Shown here in pieces: positions 36,243 to 44,560 of a DNA stretch of 57,098 nucleotides. A program made the translations under genes and the position numbers. Under the pieces are notes generated by a model that had not been told where the DNA came from, searched no databases, and saw nothing but the letters and a program-made list of their open reading frames with translations. Position 1 is the first letter of the stretch. Each line of letters opens with the position of its first letter. Source of the stretch: Streptomyces puniciscabiei (lineage in GTDB: Bacteria; Actinomycetota; Actinomycetes; Streptomycetales; Streptomycetaceae); the NCBI RefSeq assembly GCF_006715785.1, contig NZ_VFNX01000009.1, positions 1 through 57,098 on the forward strand. Direction: 5' to 3'.

Positions 36243-36673
36243 GCGTTCGCTCCGTTCTTCGGCAGCTTGCCGTACACCTCGTCGGTGACGGGCTCGAGCC
36301 ATTCGTTGCTGACACCTTCGCCCGGGGTGATGAAGGCGAGGTGGGAGAACCACGCGTCGGCCTTCGCGCCGTGCCAGTGCTTTGTGCCGGCGGGGACGCG
36401 GATCACCGTGCCCGGCTCCATGCTGATGGGGTCCTCGCCCTCGGCCTGGTACCAGCCGCTGCCCGCCGTGCACAGCAGGATCTGGTCGCCGCCGCCGTTC
36501 GTGCCGTGGTGGATGTGCCAGTTGTTGCGGCAGCTCGGCTCGAAGGAGACGTTCATGACGGGAACGCTGCCCGAGGTGAGCGGAGCCAGGTAGCTCTGGC
36601 CGATGAAGTACTGCGCGAAGGCGTCGTTCTTCTTGCCGAGCGGGAAGATCTGGTCGAATCCGTTGCCAGCCAT
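36239..36673 (-). CDS. Cupin domain protein
   Basis: 144 residues. Cupin motifs: WHIHHGTNGGGDQILLCTAGSGWYQAEG (two His and a Gln/Glu position) and PGTVIRVPAGTKHWHGAKAD. The same family is often annotated near carboxymuconolactone decarboxylases. Its stop overlaps the aldo-keto reductase start. Probably a metal-binding isomerase or dioxygenase-like protein; substrate unknown. Confidence 0.88.
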   Translation of the reverse strand: MAGNGFDQIFPLGKKNDAFAQYFIGQSYLAPLTSGSVPVMNVSFEPSCRNNWHIHHGTNGGGDQILLCTAGSGWYQAEGEDPISMEPGTVIRVPAGTKHWHGAKADAWFSHLAFITPGEGVSNEWLEPVTDEVYGKLPKNGANA

Positions 36674-36743
36674 CTTGTTCCTCTTCCTTGGTCAACTACG
36701 CCCCGCTGATCGTGCGGAGCCGGGTCGCTGCTCGCGCCGGGGA

Positions 36744-37064
36744 TCAGGCGGAGCGCTCGTCCGCGATCTTCTTCAGCAGGGTGATCGCGGTCATGGCGTT
36801 GGGCCATCCGGCGTAGAACGCCAGGTGCGTGATCGCCTCGGACAGTTCCTCGATCGTGAGCCCGTTGTCCAGGGCCACACCCAGGTGGTACGGCAGCTGC
36901 TCGCTGCGGTAGAGGGCGGCCAGCACACTGACCGTGACCAGGCTGCGGTCCCGCGGGGAGAGCCCGGGGCGTTCCCACACGTCCTCAAACAGGACCTCGT
37001 TGGTGAGCTCGACCAGCTTCGGCGCGATACCGGCCAGCTCCTGGGGCGCGGACTGCGTTGCCAT
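36744..37064 (-). CDS. Carboxymuconolactone decarboxylase family protein
   Basis: 106 residues from ATG 37064 with AAGGAGT upstream; the longer frame is not needed. Core motifs: VWERPGLSPRDRSLVTVSVLAAL and ITHLAFYAGWPNAMTAI, as in the AhpD-like CMD fold of the gamma-carboxymuconolactone decarboxylase type. No CxxC pair, so not a peroxidase. First gene of the three-gene operon. Confidence 0.9.
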   Translation of the reverse strand: MATQSAPQELAGIAPKLVELTNEVLFEDVWERPGLSPRDRSLVTVSVLAALYRSEQLPYHLGVALDNGLTIEELSEAITHLAFYAGWPNAMTAITLLKKIADERSA

Positions 37065-37224
37065 GATGTGACTCCTTGTGATGGCGCGGACCCGAGGATG
37101 CGCCGTAGGCCACTGTCGGCCACCCGGGGCCGGTAGGCATCCCGCGAGGGGGCTGCCCTCCTTCCCGGCCCGGGGCCGCATCTGCTGACAACATCGAGGA
37201 AACCGCAGCTCACAGGCGTGTGGA

Positions 37225-37256
37225 AGGCTCTGCCGTTCCAGGTACTGGCAGAACCT
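37225..37256. promoter_or_regulatory. Inverted repeat, probable operator of the XRE regulator
   Basis: AGGCTCTGCC (37225-37234) and GGCAGAACCT (37247-37256) form 10-base arms with one mismatch and a 12-base spacer. It lies 35 bases before the regulator start, in the region shared with the divergent CMD-cupin-AKR operon. Confidence 0.6.
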
Positions 37257-37291
37257 CCCAGCCGCGCCCCGCTCCTCCTAACCTGGACAAC

Positions 37292-38179
37292 ATGGACACC
37301 AGCCGCGAGATCCGAGAGTTCCTCGCCACCCGCCGCGCCAAGATCACCCCAGAGCAGGCCGGCCTGCCCGCCTTCGGGAACGGCAAGCGCAGGGTCCCCG
37401 GACTGCGCCGCGAGGAAGTCGCCCTGCTCGCCGGTGTCAGCATCGATTACTACGTCCGCCTGGAGCGCGGCCAGCTCGCCGGCGCCTCCGAAGAAGTCCT
37501 CGACGCCCTCTGCCGCGCCCTCCAGCTCGACGACGCCGAACGCTCCCACCTGCACGACCTGGCCGCCGCCCAGCGCCGGCGCCCGGCCCACCGCACCCCT
37601 CGCCGGGCCAAGGACACCGTTCCCGCCAGCCTCAAGCGAGTCCTGGAGTCCATGACCGGCTCACCGGCCTTCATCCGCAACGGCGGCCTCGACATCCTCG
37701 CCGTCAACGACCTCGGTCGCGCCCTGTACGCACCCCTGTTCACCGCCGCGGCTCCCACCCCGGTGAACATCGCCCGCTTCCAGTTCCTCGACCCCACCAG
37801 CCGCGGCTTCTTCCCCGACTGGAACGCCTCGGTCAACACCACCGTGTCCCTGCTGCGCACCGAAGCCGGCCGAGCCCCGGGCGATACCGAACTGACCGGG
37901 CTGATCGGCGAGCTCGTCACCCGCAGCGACGAGTTCCGTGCGGCCTGGGCCAAGCACAACGTGCGCCTGCACCGCACCGGCCGCAAGGCGTTCCGCCACC
38001 CGGCCATCGGCGAGATCGCGCTCGACTTCGACGCCATGGAACTGCCTGCCCACCCCGGCCTCACGCTGACCGCCTACAGCGCCGAACCAGGCACCCCCGA
38101 CCACGACGCCCTCATGCTGCTCGCCTCCTGGGCCGCAACCAGCTCGGACGAAGCCCACCAGGACGCATTCCGCCCCTGA
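37292..38179 (+). CDS. XRE-type helix-turn-helix regulator with MmyB-like ligand domain
   Basis: 295 residues from ATG 37292. N-terminal HTH about 1-85 (REIREFLATRRAKITPEQAG, RRVPGLRREEVALLAGVSIDYYVRLERG). The C-terminal MmyB-like domain (PAFIRNGGLDILAVNDLGRALY, HRTGRKAFRHPAIGEIALDF) is the PAS-like fatty-acid/ligand-binding module of this class. Such regulators usually stand divergent from an oxidoreductase operon, as here with CMD-cupin-AKR, and repress it. Confidence 0.92.
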   Translation: MDTSREIREFLATRRAKITPEQAGLPAFGNGKRRVPGLRREEVALLAGVSIDYYVRLERGQLAGASEEVLDALCRALQLDDAERSHLHDLAAAQRRRPAHRTPRRAKDTVPASLKRVLESMTGSPAFIRNGGLDILAVNDLGRALYAPLFTAAAPTPVNIARFQFLDPTSRGFFPDWNASVNTTVSLLRTEAGRAPGDTELTGLIGELVTRSDEFRAAWAKHNVRLHRTGRKAFRHPAIGEIALDFDAMELPAHPGLTLTAYSAEPGTPDHDALMLLASWAATSSDEAHQDAFRP

Positions 38180-38291
38180 GCCAGCCCCTCGCCGAATGTG
38201 TTTCGCTCAGGTCGTTTCGTTTGAATATGGTGATTGCTGACAGGGTTTGACGACAGGTGGGGTCCGATCCTCCGTACGGAAGGGGCCTTCG

Positions 38292-39566
38292 GTGGCGAAC
38301 CTGGTCTACAAGCGGGTCTCGACGGACCAGCAGTCCACCGCCCGGCAGGACCTCGTCCTGGAGGAGGCCGGGATCGAGGACCCGGTCTTCTTCGAGGAGG
38401 ACCCGGGCACCTCCAGCCGCCTCCATCCGCTCCAGCGGCCGAAGTTCCGCGAACTGCTCACCCGTGCGCGGCCGGGCGACACCGTGCACATCTCCGAGAT
38501 GTTCCGCCTCGTGCGCGGCAACCAGCACATCCTCGACGTGCTCGACGTGCTCCACCGCGACCGTCTCGCCCTGCGCATCCACGACGGCGCGTTCTCCGCT
38601 ATGGACCTCACCGCCCGCCACCCGCGCACCGGCGAACTGCTGTCCACCGTGAAGTTCATGGTGCAGACCCTCGCCACCGTCGGCGAACTCCAACGCGACC
38701 TCCAGCGCGAGCTGACGTACGAGGGACTGCGCGCCGCCGAGGCCAAGGGCGCGAAGGGCGGGCGCCGCCCCGCCGTGGCGGCCACGAAGACCGACGACGT
38801 GCGCACCGCGTACCTGGAAGGCCGCTCCATCGCCGCCCTCGCCCGCGACCACCGTGTCAGCCGCGGCGCGATCCGCACCGCCGTCGCCGACCTCCTCCCC
38901 GACCACACCGCCAGCGAGGAGGATGCCCCCGCCCCAGAGCTGCCGGTCACCCTCGACATGCCCGGCAAGGTCACCGACCACCTCCGCACCACCGAACTGG
39001 AGCCCGCCGAGCGCGCCGCGCTCGACCAGGGGGCGACCGTACGGCGTGGCCAGGGCTACACCCTGCGCGTCACCGCCGTCCTCGCGGTGCACCACCAGCT
39101 CCTCGCCCGCTGCCCACCACTCGACGGCGCCCAGGGAGTCCCTGCGGTCCGGCCCAGCGCAAGGCCCGCCGCGAGTACGAGAACCGGGTCAGCGCCCTCA
39201 CACCCTGACCATGATCGTTCTCAGCGTCAACCGCTGTACCGGTGTTCACCGAGGCCGGGCGCGTCCCCGACCACGGTCAGTGAGCCGGTGAAGCCCGTCT
39301 CGCGCAGTGCCTCAGCGGCCCGCAACCCGGCCAGCGACGCGCCGACGATGACGATGGGGCCCTCCCGAAGGTCACCGGGCCCGGGCACCGGCGGTCACCG
39401 CCTCACCCACGAGGATCGCCTGGACCGGGCACGCTGCAGCGGCCTGGCGCACGCGCTCCAGCTGCTCGTCCGGGACTTCCTGGCGGTACAGCAGCGCTTC
39501 CTCGCCATGCACCGCAGGTACACGATCGCACAGAGCTCTACCATCACGTCAGTGCTGCTGCCGTAA
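38292..39566 (+). CDS. Serine recombinase (Tn3-type resolvase), C-terminus frameshifted
   Basis: GTG 38292. The resolvase domain is complete: VYKRVSTDQQSTARQ (catalytic Ser), FFEEDPGTSSRLHPLQRPKF, SEMFRLVRGNQHILDVLDVL and LSTVKFMVQTLATVGELQRD, followed by HTH_7-like RSIAALARDHRVSRGAIRTA. Near 39140 the frame shifts: the expected end QRKARREYENRVSALTP lies in another frame, stopping at 39208, and the present frame runs on into foreign sequence to 39566. Catalytic parts look intact. Probably the resolvase of the same transposon as the broken Tn3 transposase at 34.2 kb. Confidence 0.75.
   Translation: MANLVYKRVSTDQQSTARQDLVLEEAGIEDPVFFEEDPGTSSRLHPLQRPKFRELLTRARPGDTVHISEMFRLVRGNQHILDVLDVLHRDRLALRIHDGAFSAMDLTARHPRTGELLSTVKFMVQTLATVGELQRDLQRELTYEGLRAAEAKGAKGGRRPAVAATKTDDVRTAYLEGRSIAALARDHRVSRGAIRTAVADLLPDHTASEEDAPAPELPVTLDMPGKVTDHLRTTELEPAERAALDQGATVRRGQGYTLRVTAVLAVHHQLLARCPPLDGAQGVPAVRPSARPAASTRTGSAPSHPDHDRSQRQPLYRCSPRPGASPTTVSEPVKPVSRSASAARNPASDAPTMTMGPSRRSPGPGTGGHRLTHEDRLDRARCSGLAHALQLLVRDFLAVQQRFLAMHRRYTIAQSSTITSVLLP
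39225..39388 (-). pseudogene. Ferredoxin reductase, N-terminal fragment
   Basis: From a GTG at 39388 the minus strand reads GPIVIVGASLAGLRAAEALR and ETGFTGSLTVVGDAPG, the FAD-binding start of ferredoxin reductases that serve P450s or dioxygenases. It ends after about 50 codons. Its start overlaps the ferredoxin stop upstream, so the operon order is preserved. Confidence 0.75.
39372..39530 (-). pseudogene. Ferredoxin, C-terminal fragment
   Basis: The minus strand reads HGEEALLYRQEVPDEQLERV, RQAAAACPVQAILVGE, the C-terminal half of a small actinobacterial 3Fe-4S ferredoxin with its last cysteine (ACPVQAI). The N-terminal half with the other cysteines is missing. It was translationally coupled to the reductase fragment. 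Confidence 0.75.
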
Positions 39567-39680
39567 CTACACCGTGTCAACTGCTCAGCCCAGGATCAGA
39601 TACAGCTTCTTTGCGGGTCGAGGCAGACATCGTGGGCATGGGCGTCGGGGTTGGCATATCCATCGCGGCCCATCCCAAAG

Positions 39681-40050
39681 TCATCCGATCGCGAGCTGTC
39701 CGCCGCGTGCCTCGAGAACCGCGCCGGTGATGTAGCTGGCGCGGGACGAAACAAGGAACAGAACCGCTTCCGCGATTTCTTCAGGGTATGCGACCCGCCC
39801 CAGTACGGTGGTTCGCCCGATCGCCTGGAGGGTTTCACCTCCCATCTCTTCCGTCCCGGGGGTATGGACAGGGCCCGGAGCCACGGCGTTCACGCGGACG
39901 CCCTGGGCGCCGAACTCGTCAGCCCATACTCGTGTGAGAAGTTCGAGTGCAGCTTTGGAGGCCCCGTAAGCGCCCGCTTCCCGCACCGGCGTGGTAGCCG
40001 ACGCTGTACTCACATTCACGATGACGCCACGCCCCCGCTCAGCCAGTGGT
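39681..40050 (-). pseudogene. Short-chain dehydrogenase, C-terminal fragment
   Basis: The minus strand reads AERGRGVIVNVSTASATTPV, EAGAYGASKAALELLTRVWA (active-site YxxxK), GVRVNAVAPGPVHTPG and SYITGAVLEARGGQLAIG, a classical SDR from mid-protein to the stop. The cofactor-binding N-terminus is lost, and the break lies 68 bases beyond the haloperoxidase stop. Confidence 0.75.
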
Positions 40051-40117
40051 ACCCGATGCGCCGGGACCACTGGCTTCTCGGCCCAACCATGTGCATGGTT
40101 GTGGCGTGGCGGTGCGG

Positions 40118-41395
40118 TCAGAGCCGACCTGCCACGAAGTCGGCCACCTGGGCGCCGAGTTGCTGGCCCGCGTGGTTGTCGAGGGAGGTGTGCTGGCCGG
40201 CCCAGATCCGGCTGAGCCACGCTTCGGTGGCGGCGTCCTGGAAGCCGGTGAAGGTTCGAGTGACGCCCTTCGAGGTCACCGCGAAATGATGCCGCGCCCC
40301 GTAGAGTCCGGCGAGCGTCGTTGCCGCAGCCTGGCTGAGAGCGCCGTGAGCGCCGGGATAGGACGGATCCGGTGCGGTCGGCAGCAGAGGGGTCCAGTGA
40401 GGATCCCCGACGATGCTCGGGTTGTAGTGCGTACCGCCGAGCCGGATGGCGGTCACGGGCCGCCAGACGTGGTAGACGTACTTGGCGTCGTACATCGCGA
40501 TCGCGGTGTCGGCGAGGGACAGGTCGAGCCGGGCGAAGACCTTCACCGCCTTCTCCAGGTTCGCGTTCTGGGAGGTGACGAGGTTCTGCGTGATCTGGTT
40601 CCAGACGTTCCATACGGGTGCCGCCGCCCAGAACTTCGCGGCTGCCGTCTGACCGGGAGTGCGGGTGGTGCTGGTCTTGCTTCCCAGGCTCTTGACCTCG
40701 GTCAAGGCGGTGGCGTACGCGGCGCTGCTCACGGCCGGCGGCGGTGCCGGGCGGAACTGCCGTCCGTCGGCCAGTACGAACGGCTTGACCGAGCCCCAGT
40801 CGGTGAACACCGGTGTCGGGAAATTGGGAGGGGTGGGCCGGTAGTCCCCGGCCTTGTCGCCGGGGCGGAACCGCGGCGGCTTGGCTGAGGATCCGTCGTT
40901 GGACCGCAGGGTGATCAGCCGACGGGCGACCTCCGCTCCCACACCAATGCCCGCCTGCTTGCCCGGGCCGCCGGAAATCGCGGACAATTGGCTGCTCAGC
41001 CGCTGGTTCAAGCCTGCGCGCCTGGCCGGGTAGAGGGCGACCAGCACATCGTGGGCCGCCTGGTCCGCCGCGGCGTCCGCACGAGCACCTCTTGGCGCCG
41101 TCACCGAGAACACGTAGGCGGGGCCGGCCCGGGTGATCGATGCCACCGCGTCGTACTCGGCAGCCTGCAGAAGCGCGAAGCTGCGCGTGGGTTGGACGGT
41201 GGACGGCTGCGCCTTCGGATTGCTGAGGATGGTGACGAGCTCGCGGTTCCACTCCACGACCGACATCCCCGACCCCGTCGCGGCGGTGCGCAGGGCCGGC
41301 GAGTGAGCCGGGGTGGACCCGAAGGCCGGGCCGGCGAGTCCGGCTGCCAGCGCGGCTCCGGCGAGTATGGCGAGTGTCTTCTGCTTTCCACCCAT
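40118..41395 (-). CDS. Secreted vanadium-dependent haloperoxidase/PAP2-family protein
   Basis: 425 residues from ATG 41395 with AAGGAG upstream. A signal peptide ends near GLAGPAFGS. The PAP2/haloperoxidase fold is recognised from TRSFALLQAAEYDAVASITR, KFWAAAPVWNVWNQI, YVYHVWRPVTAIR and the vanadate/phosphate-site segment DPSYPGAHGALSQAAATTLA with a final His near GFQDAATEAWLSRIWAGQH. The canonical SGH appears as GAH. Secreted members halogenate or dephosphorylate; the activity cannot be told from sequence. Confidence 0.88.
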   Translation of the reverse strand: MGGKQKTLAILAGAALAAGLAGPAFGSTPAHSPALRTAATGSGMSVVEWNRELVTILSNPKAQPSTVQPTRSFALLQAAEYDAVASITRAGPAYVFSVTAPRGARADAAADQAAHDVLVALYPARRAGLNQRLSSQLSAISGGPGKQAGIGVGAEVARRLITLRSNDGSSAKPPRFRPGDKAGDYRPTPPNFPTPVFTDWGSVKPFVLADGRQFRPAPPPAVSSAAYATALTEVKSLGSKTSTTRTPGQTAAAKFWAAAPVWNVWNQITQNLVTSQNANLEKAVKVFARLDLSLADTAIAMYDAKYVYHVWRPVTAIRLGGTHYNPSIVGDPHWTPLLPTAPDPSYPGAHGALSQAAATTLAGLYGARHHFAVTSKGVTRTFTGFQDAATEAWLSRIWAGQHTSLDNHAGQQLGAQVADFVAGRL

Positions 41396-41454
41396 GTTCT
41401 GTAGCTCCTTGTCGCTGGTGGCGGGCTGTGACAACTGGCGGTCATGTGCGTGGC

Positions 41455-41796
41455 TCATCCGTGTCGGCCACGCGAGCGTGATGGTGTCGGGGTGGTGCGG
41501 GCCGGCAGCCAGGTCGAGCTGGCGGCGGTCGTGGAGGACGAGTTGCTCGGCGGGTTCCGCGGCCGCTGCGACAGGGCCCGGGTCGCCAGGACCCTCCCCA
41601 TGAGGGCCTTCCGGCGTAGCAGCCAGGCGCGTTCGGCTCCGGGGGCCAGCACTTGGTGCATCTCGCGGCGCAGATCTGGCGCGTGCGTACATGCCTCGTG
41701 CGGGGGCGGGGCGTCGATGCCCTTGCCGCTGTTCGGTGTGACGTCCACGCTCACGCCTCCGCCGGTACGCAGGGGCCGGCGCCGCAGCGTTGACAC
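41455..41796 (-). CDS. Hypothetical protein
   Basis: 113 residues. A short stretch DLRREMHQVLAPGAERAWLLRRKALM looks protein-like, but the N-terminus and the Ser/Thr/Arg-rich tail are low complexity. No family recognised. Bases 41797-42030 show no gene. Confidence 0.3.
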   Translation of the reverse strand: MSTLRRRPLRTGGGVSVDVTPNSGKGIDAPPPHEACTHAPDLRREMHQVLAPGAERAWLLRRKALMGRVLATRALSQRPRNPPSNSSSTTAASSTWLPARTTPTPSRSRGRHG

Positions 41797-42030
41797 AGCA
41801 CTGTGTCGTGGTGGGGGCCGCCTCGGTCGAGTGCCGATGGGCGGGCCGCGGACCGTATGGGCACCTGGGCCGGGCCGGGCAGCCGTCGATGGGACACGGC
41901 TTGTGGGTCGCGAAGGACCACTCGGCGGGGGTGTCGGGTGGCCTTTCGCCGCGGCCGCCCCCGGTGGCCGGCTGTGCTGCGGTGCCGGCCCCGGCAGGGG
42001 GTCGCAGCTCGTGCGGAGCGTCCGGCCCGG

Positions 42031-42459
42031 TCATGGCGAGCACCTCAGGCAGGCGCGGACTTCGCGGCCGCTGCGTGTCTGGCGAATCTCGGTCGACTGG
42101 GCAAGGAACTGGACGATGCCGGTGCCACGGCCGTGTTCGTCGGAGGCGATGCCGGGGCGATGACGCTCCACGGCCGCGCCGGAGTCGGTGACCAGGATGT
42201 GCAGAGTTTCGTGGTCGAGGGCGAGCAGCAGGGTCATGCGCTCATGGCCGTACTGGGCAGCACTGGCGGCGAGTTCGTCGACGATGAGAGTGGCGGAGTC
42301 CCGCTCACCCGCGGGCACACTCCAGGTCTCCAGCAGATCGGCTGCGAAGTGACGAGCGGCGGAGACGTGCGCCTCCTGCGCCGGCAGGGTGAGCAGTGCA
42401 TGGCGGCGGCAGGGCCGGCCGAGCAGTGAAGTCGGGCTGGGGGAATCGGTCACGAACAT
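42031..42459 (-). CDS. RsbW-like ATP-binding protein (HATPase)
   Basis: 142 residues from ATG 42459. The GHKL ATPase fold is recognised from EAHVSAARHFAADLLETWSV, IVDELAASAAQYGH (N box), HILVTDSGAAV (G1) and GRGTGIVQFLAQ (G2). Such stand-alone proteins act as anti-sigma kinases in Streptomyces. The conserved Asn of the N box (ELAANA) is Ser here, which may weaken Mg-ATP binding. No sigma or anti-anti-sigma gene is adjacent. Confidence 0.8.
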   Translation of the reverse strand: MFVTDSPSPTSLLGRPCRRHALLTLPAQEAHVSAARHFAADLLETWSVPAGERDSATLIVDELAASAAQYGHERMTLLLALDHETLHILVTDSGAAVERHRPGIASDEHGRGTGIVQFLAQSTEIRQTRSGREVRACLRCSP

Positions 42460-43622
42460 GGTCTTCTGGCTCTTCTGTCGATGTGCGGAGACCGGAAAAG
42501 GGGTGACCGCAAGCACTTCGGGGGTGGTCGGTAGGCCGGATCCTGATCCTGCGTGGGCGCGCTCAATCAGTTCCACGGACGACACATGCCGGACGGTTCG
42601 AGCTATTTGCCTTTTTTGTCCCGATTCTTGCGAGTCATGTCAATGTCGGCGCCTGTCTGGGCTCAGCCGCCTCTGTCCGGAGCACGCTGTTGCGCGCCCG
42701 GACGTCCGTGCCTGCATTTCGGCTGGATCGCGGGCCTCCGCGTGCAGACGTGATGGATCCTTCTCCGGGTTGTACGGACTTCGGGAAAAAGAAGAGTCGT
42801 GCGCGCCCCGTCGGCCCGCTCATGCATGAAGTCAGCTGCGGACTGGGCCGGTTCGACGGAGCGGGGGCGGAGTGACCAGGGCCCGGAAACCGTCGTCGCG
42901 TCGCGGGAAGGGCCGGGGTGTCGGTTTTCGCCTCCTCCGCCGGAAGCGGAGATGTATGCCGCCGCACCCCTTTCGCACAGCCGTGCCTGCCCGTGTACAC
43001 GGCCGGCACCCGCGGGGCCCGGCGCGGGATGGCCGACCGGCCCCTGCGGAGGTCGCGTGACGGAAGCAGGCCAGAGCCCCACGATCGAGCTCCAGACCTG
43101 CCCCGGTACCGACACAGCCGCCCGAGACAGGTCGTGCAGGGGAAGCAGCCGCCGCAGCTGACCGGCCCCGCGATGTGTGGCACCACCGCGGACAGATCGA
43201 TCGGATGGCTGCTTCAACCCACGCCTCGACCCTCGACCCTCGACCTGCTGGTCGCGTACCCGGATGGCCTTCACCTTGATCAACCCGGCGGGGGTGATCA
43301 TTCCCGGCCTGCGGCGGCCGACTCGACCATCCGCCGCCTCCGCGCGCCGGCTGCCGCTCAGCCCCTCGGCCATACAGGTGCCGGTGTCGGCCTCCGAGGC
43401 CACCACATTCATCGGCCGCGAGCCCTTGTCGGACGGTCCCGCCGATCCCGGAGCCACGCGGTGCGGCGGGATCGAGGGGCTACGGTGATCATGAGCGTGC
43501 CCGTCCAGCCGGTGTCACGGGCAGAAACCTCTTCCATGACCATAAGCTGGACGTCCTGTGCGCGCCCCACAAGCTCGGTCCACCGGTCTTGAGGCGGCCC
43601 AGTGCTTGTCCGCCCTCACCGG
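42460..43622. other. 1.16-kb stretch without a convincing gene
   Basis: Long open frames exist on both strands but their translations are Arg/Pro/Ala/Gly-rich shadows with no family resemblance and no plausible starts. No repeat or RNA recognised. It contains the promoter region of the RsbW-like gene. Confidence 0.4.
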
Positions 43623-44402
43623 TCAGCCCTCTGCCTGGGTCCAGCTCACCAACTCGTCGTGAGGGCCGCTGACGGCGGCGCAGTTGCGGGTCTCGGGCAG
43701 GCGGACGAGGGCGTGGCCGATCTCGGGGAGATCGGCGGGCGGGACTCTGGCCCAGAGGGTGGCCGCGACGGGCCGGCCGCCGAGGGGGCGAAGTCGCAGC
43801 GGAACCGCAGCAGGCCGCGTCGGGTGAGCTGTCCGGTGCGGCGTTTTGCGGTGTTGAGGCTGACGCCGAGGTCACTCGCCAGGGCCCGGTAGGGCGCGCG
43901 GCCGTCGTGGGCGATCCGGGTGATGAGGGCGCGGTCGAAGGGCGTGATCTCGCCCGGGTCGACAGGGGTCCGGGCCGGGGGCGGGCCGGTCAGCTGAGCA
44001 CGCTGGGCGGGGTCCAGGGCGGCGATGCGCCACCGGCCGCCCTCGGTGAACATGTGGGTGACCATCCGGACTTCCACGGCGGTGATGCAGGGAAGGTGCG
44101 GGAGCAGGTCGAGGGTGTAGCGGGAGAGGGCCGGCAGGTCGCGGGTGGCGGCGATGGCGAGGATGTCGTGGCCGGCGGCCGCGCGCTCGATATGAGCATG
44201 TGAGGGTGGGCGCTCAGTGCCTGGGCGACCCCGGTGGTGGCGCCGGGAGCGCAGTCGATCACGACGAAGGCCACGCAGATCTGCTCGAACAGGGGTGGGC
44301 CGGGTGAGAATCCCACGCAGGCGGCGCCCTGCTCGGACAGGCGGCCGAAGCGGCGGGCGACGGTGACCGGGTCGGCCTCCAGGGCACGTCCGAGCCCTTG
44401 CA
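43623..44402 (-). pseudogene. Lrp/AsnC family regulator, frameshifted
   Basis: Three minus-strand frames together give a two-domain Lrp-type protein: GRALEADPVTVARRFGRLSE, CVAFVVIDCAPGATTGVAQA; then CITAVEVRMVTHMFTEGGRW and TPFDRALITRIAHDGRAPYR, LGVSLNTAKRRTGQL; then ADLPEIGHALVRLPETRNCA. Two frameshifts (about 44195 and 43815) and loss of the first ~30 residues. The next gene starts divergently at 44561. Confidence 0.75.
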
Positions 44403-44560
44403 GTGACTACGCACCTCCCAGGTGCGTCATCATGCAGCCTTGTTTACGCTCTGCGGGTATGCGACCTCGCCGCGCAGTCATCGGGGGGGTCGCCGCATGG
44501 CCCCCCGGCAGGGACCTGCCCGGGCGATCTCCGGCAGCCGCCTCGAATCGGAGGAGCCTC

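Noticed and set aside
38292..39566. 424-residue recombinase with a novel C-terminal domain
   Set aside because: The last ~140 residues come from a frameshift and run antisense to ferredoxin/ferredoxin-reductase fragments; the normal ending is present in another frame.
42663..43457. 264-residue minus-strand frame
   Set aside because: Composition is Arg/Gly/Pro-rich, there is no family resemblance or ribosome site, and other frames of equal length overlap it.
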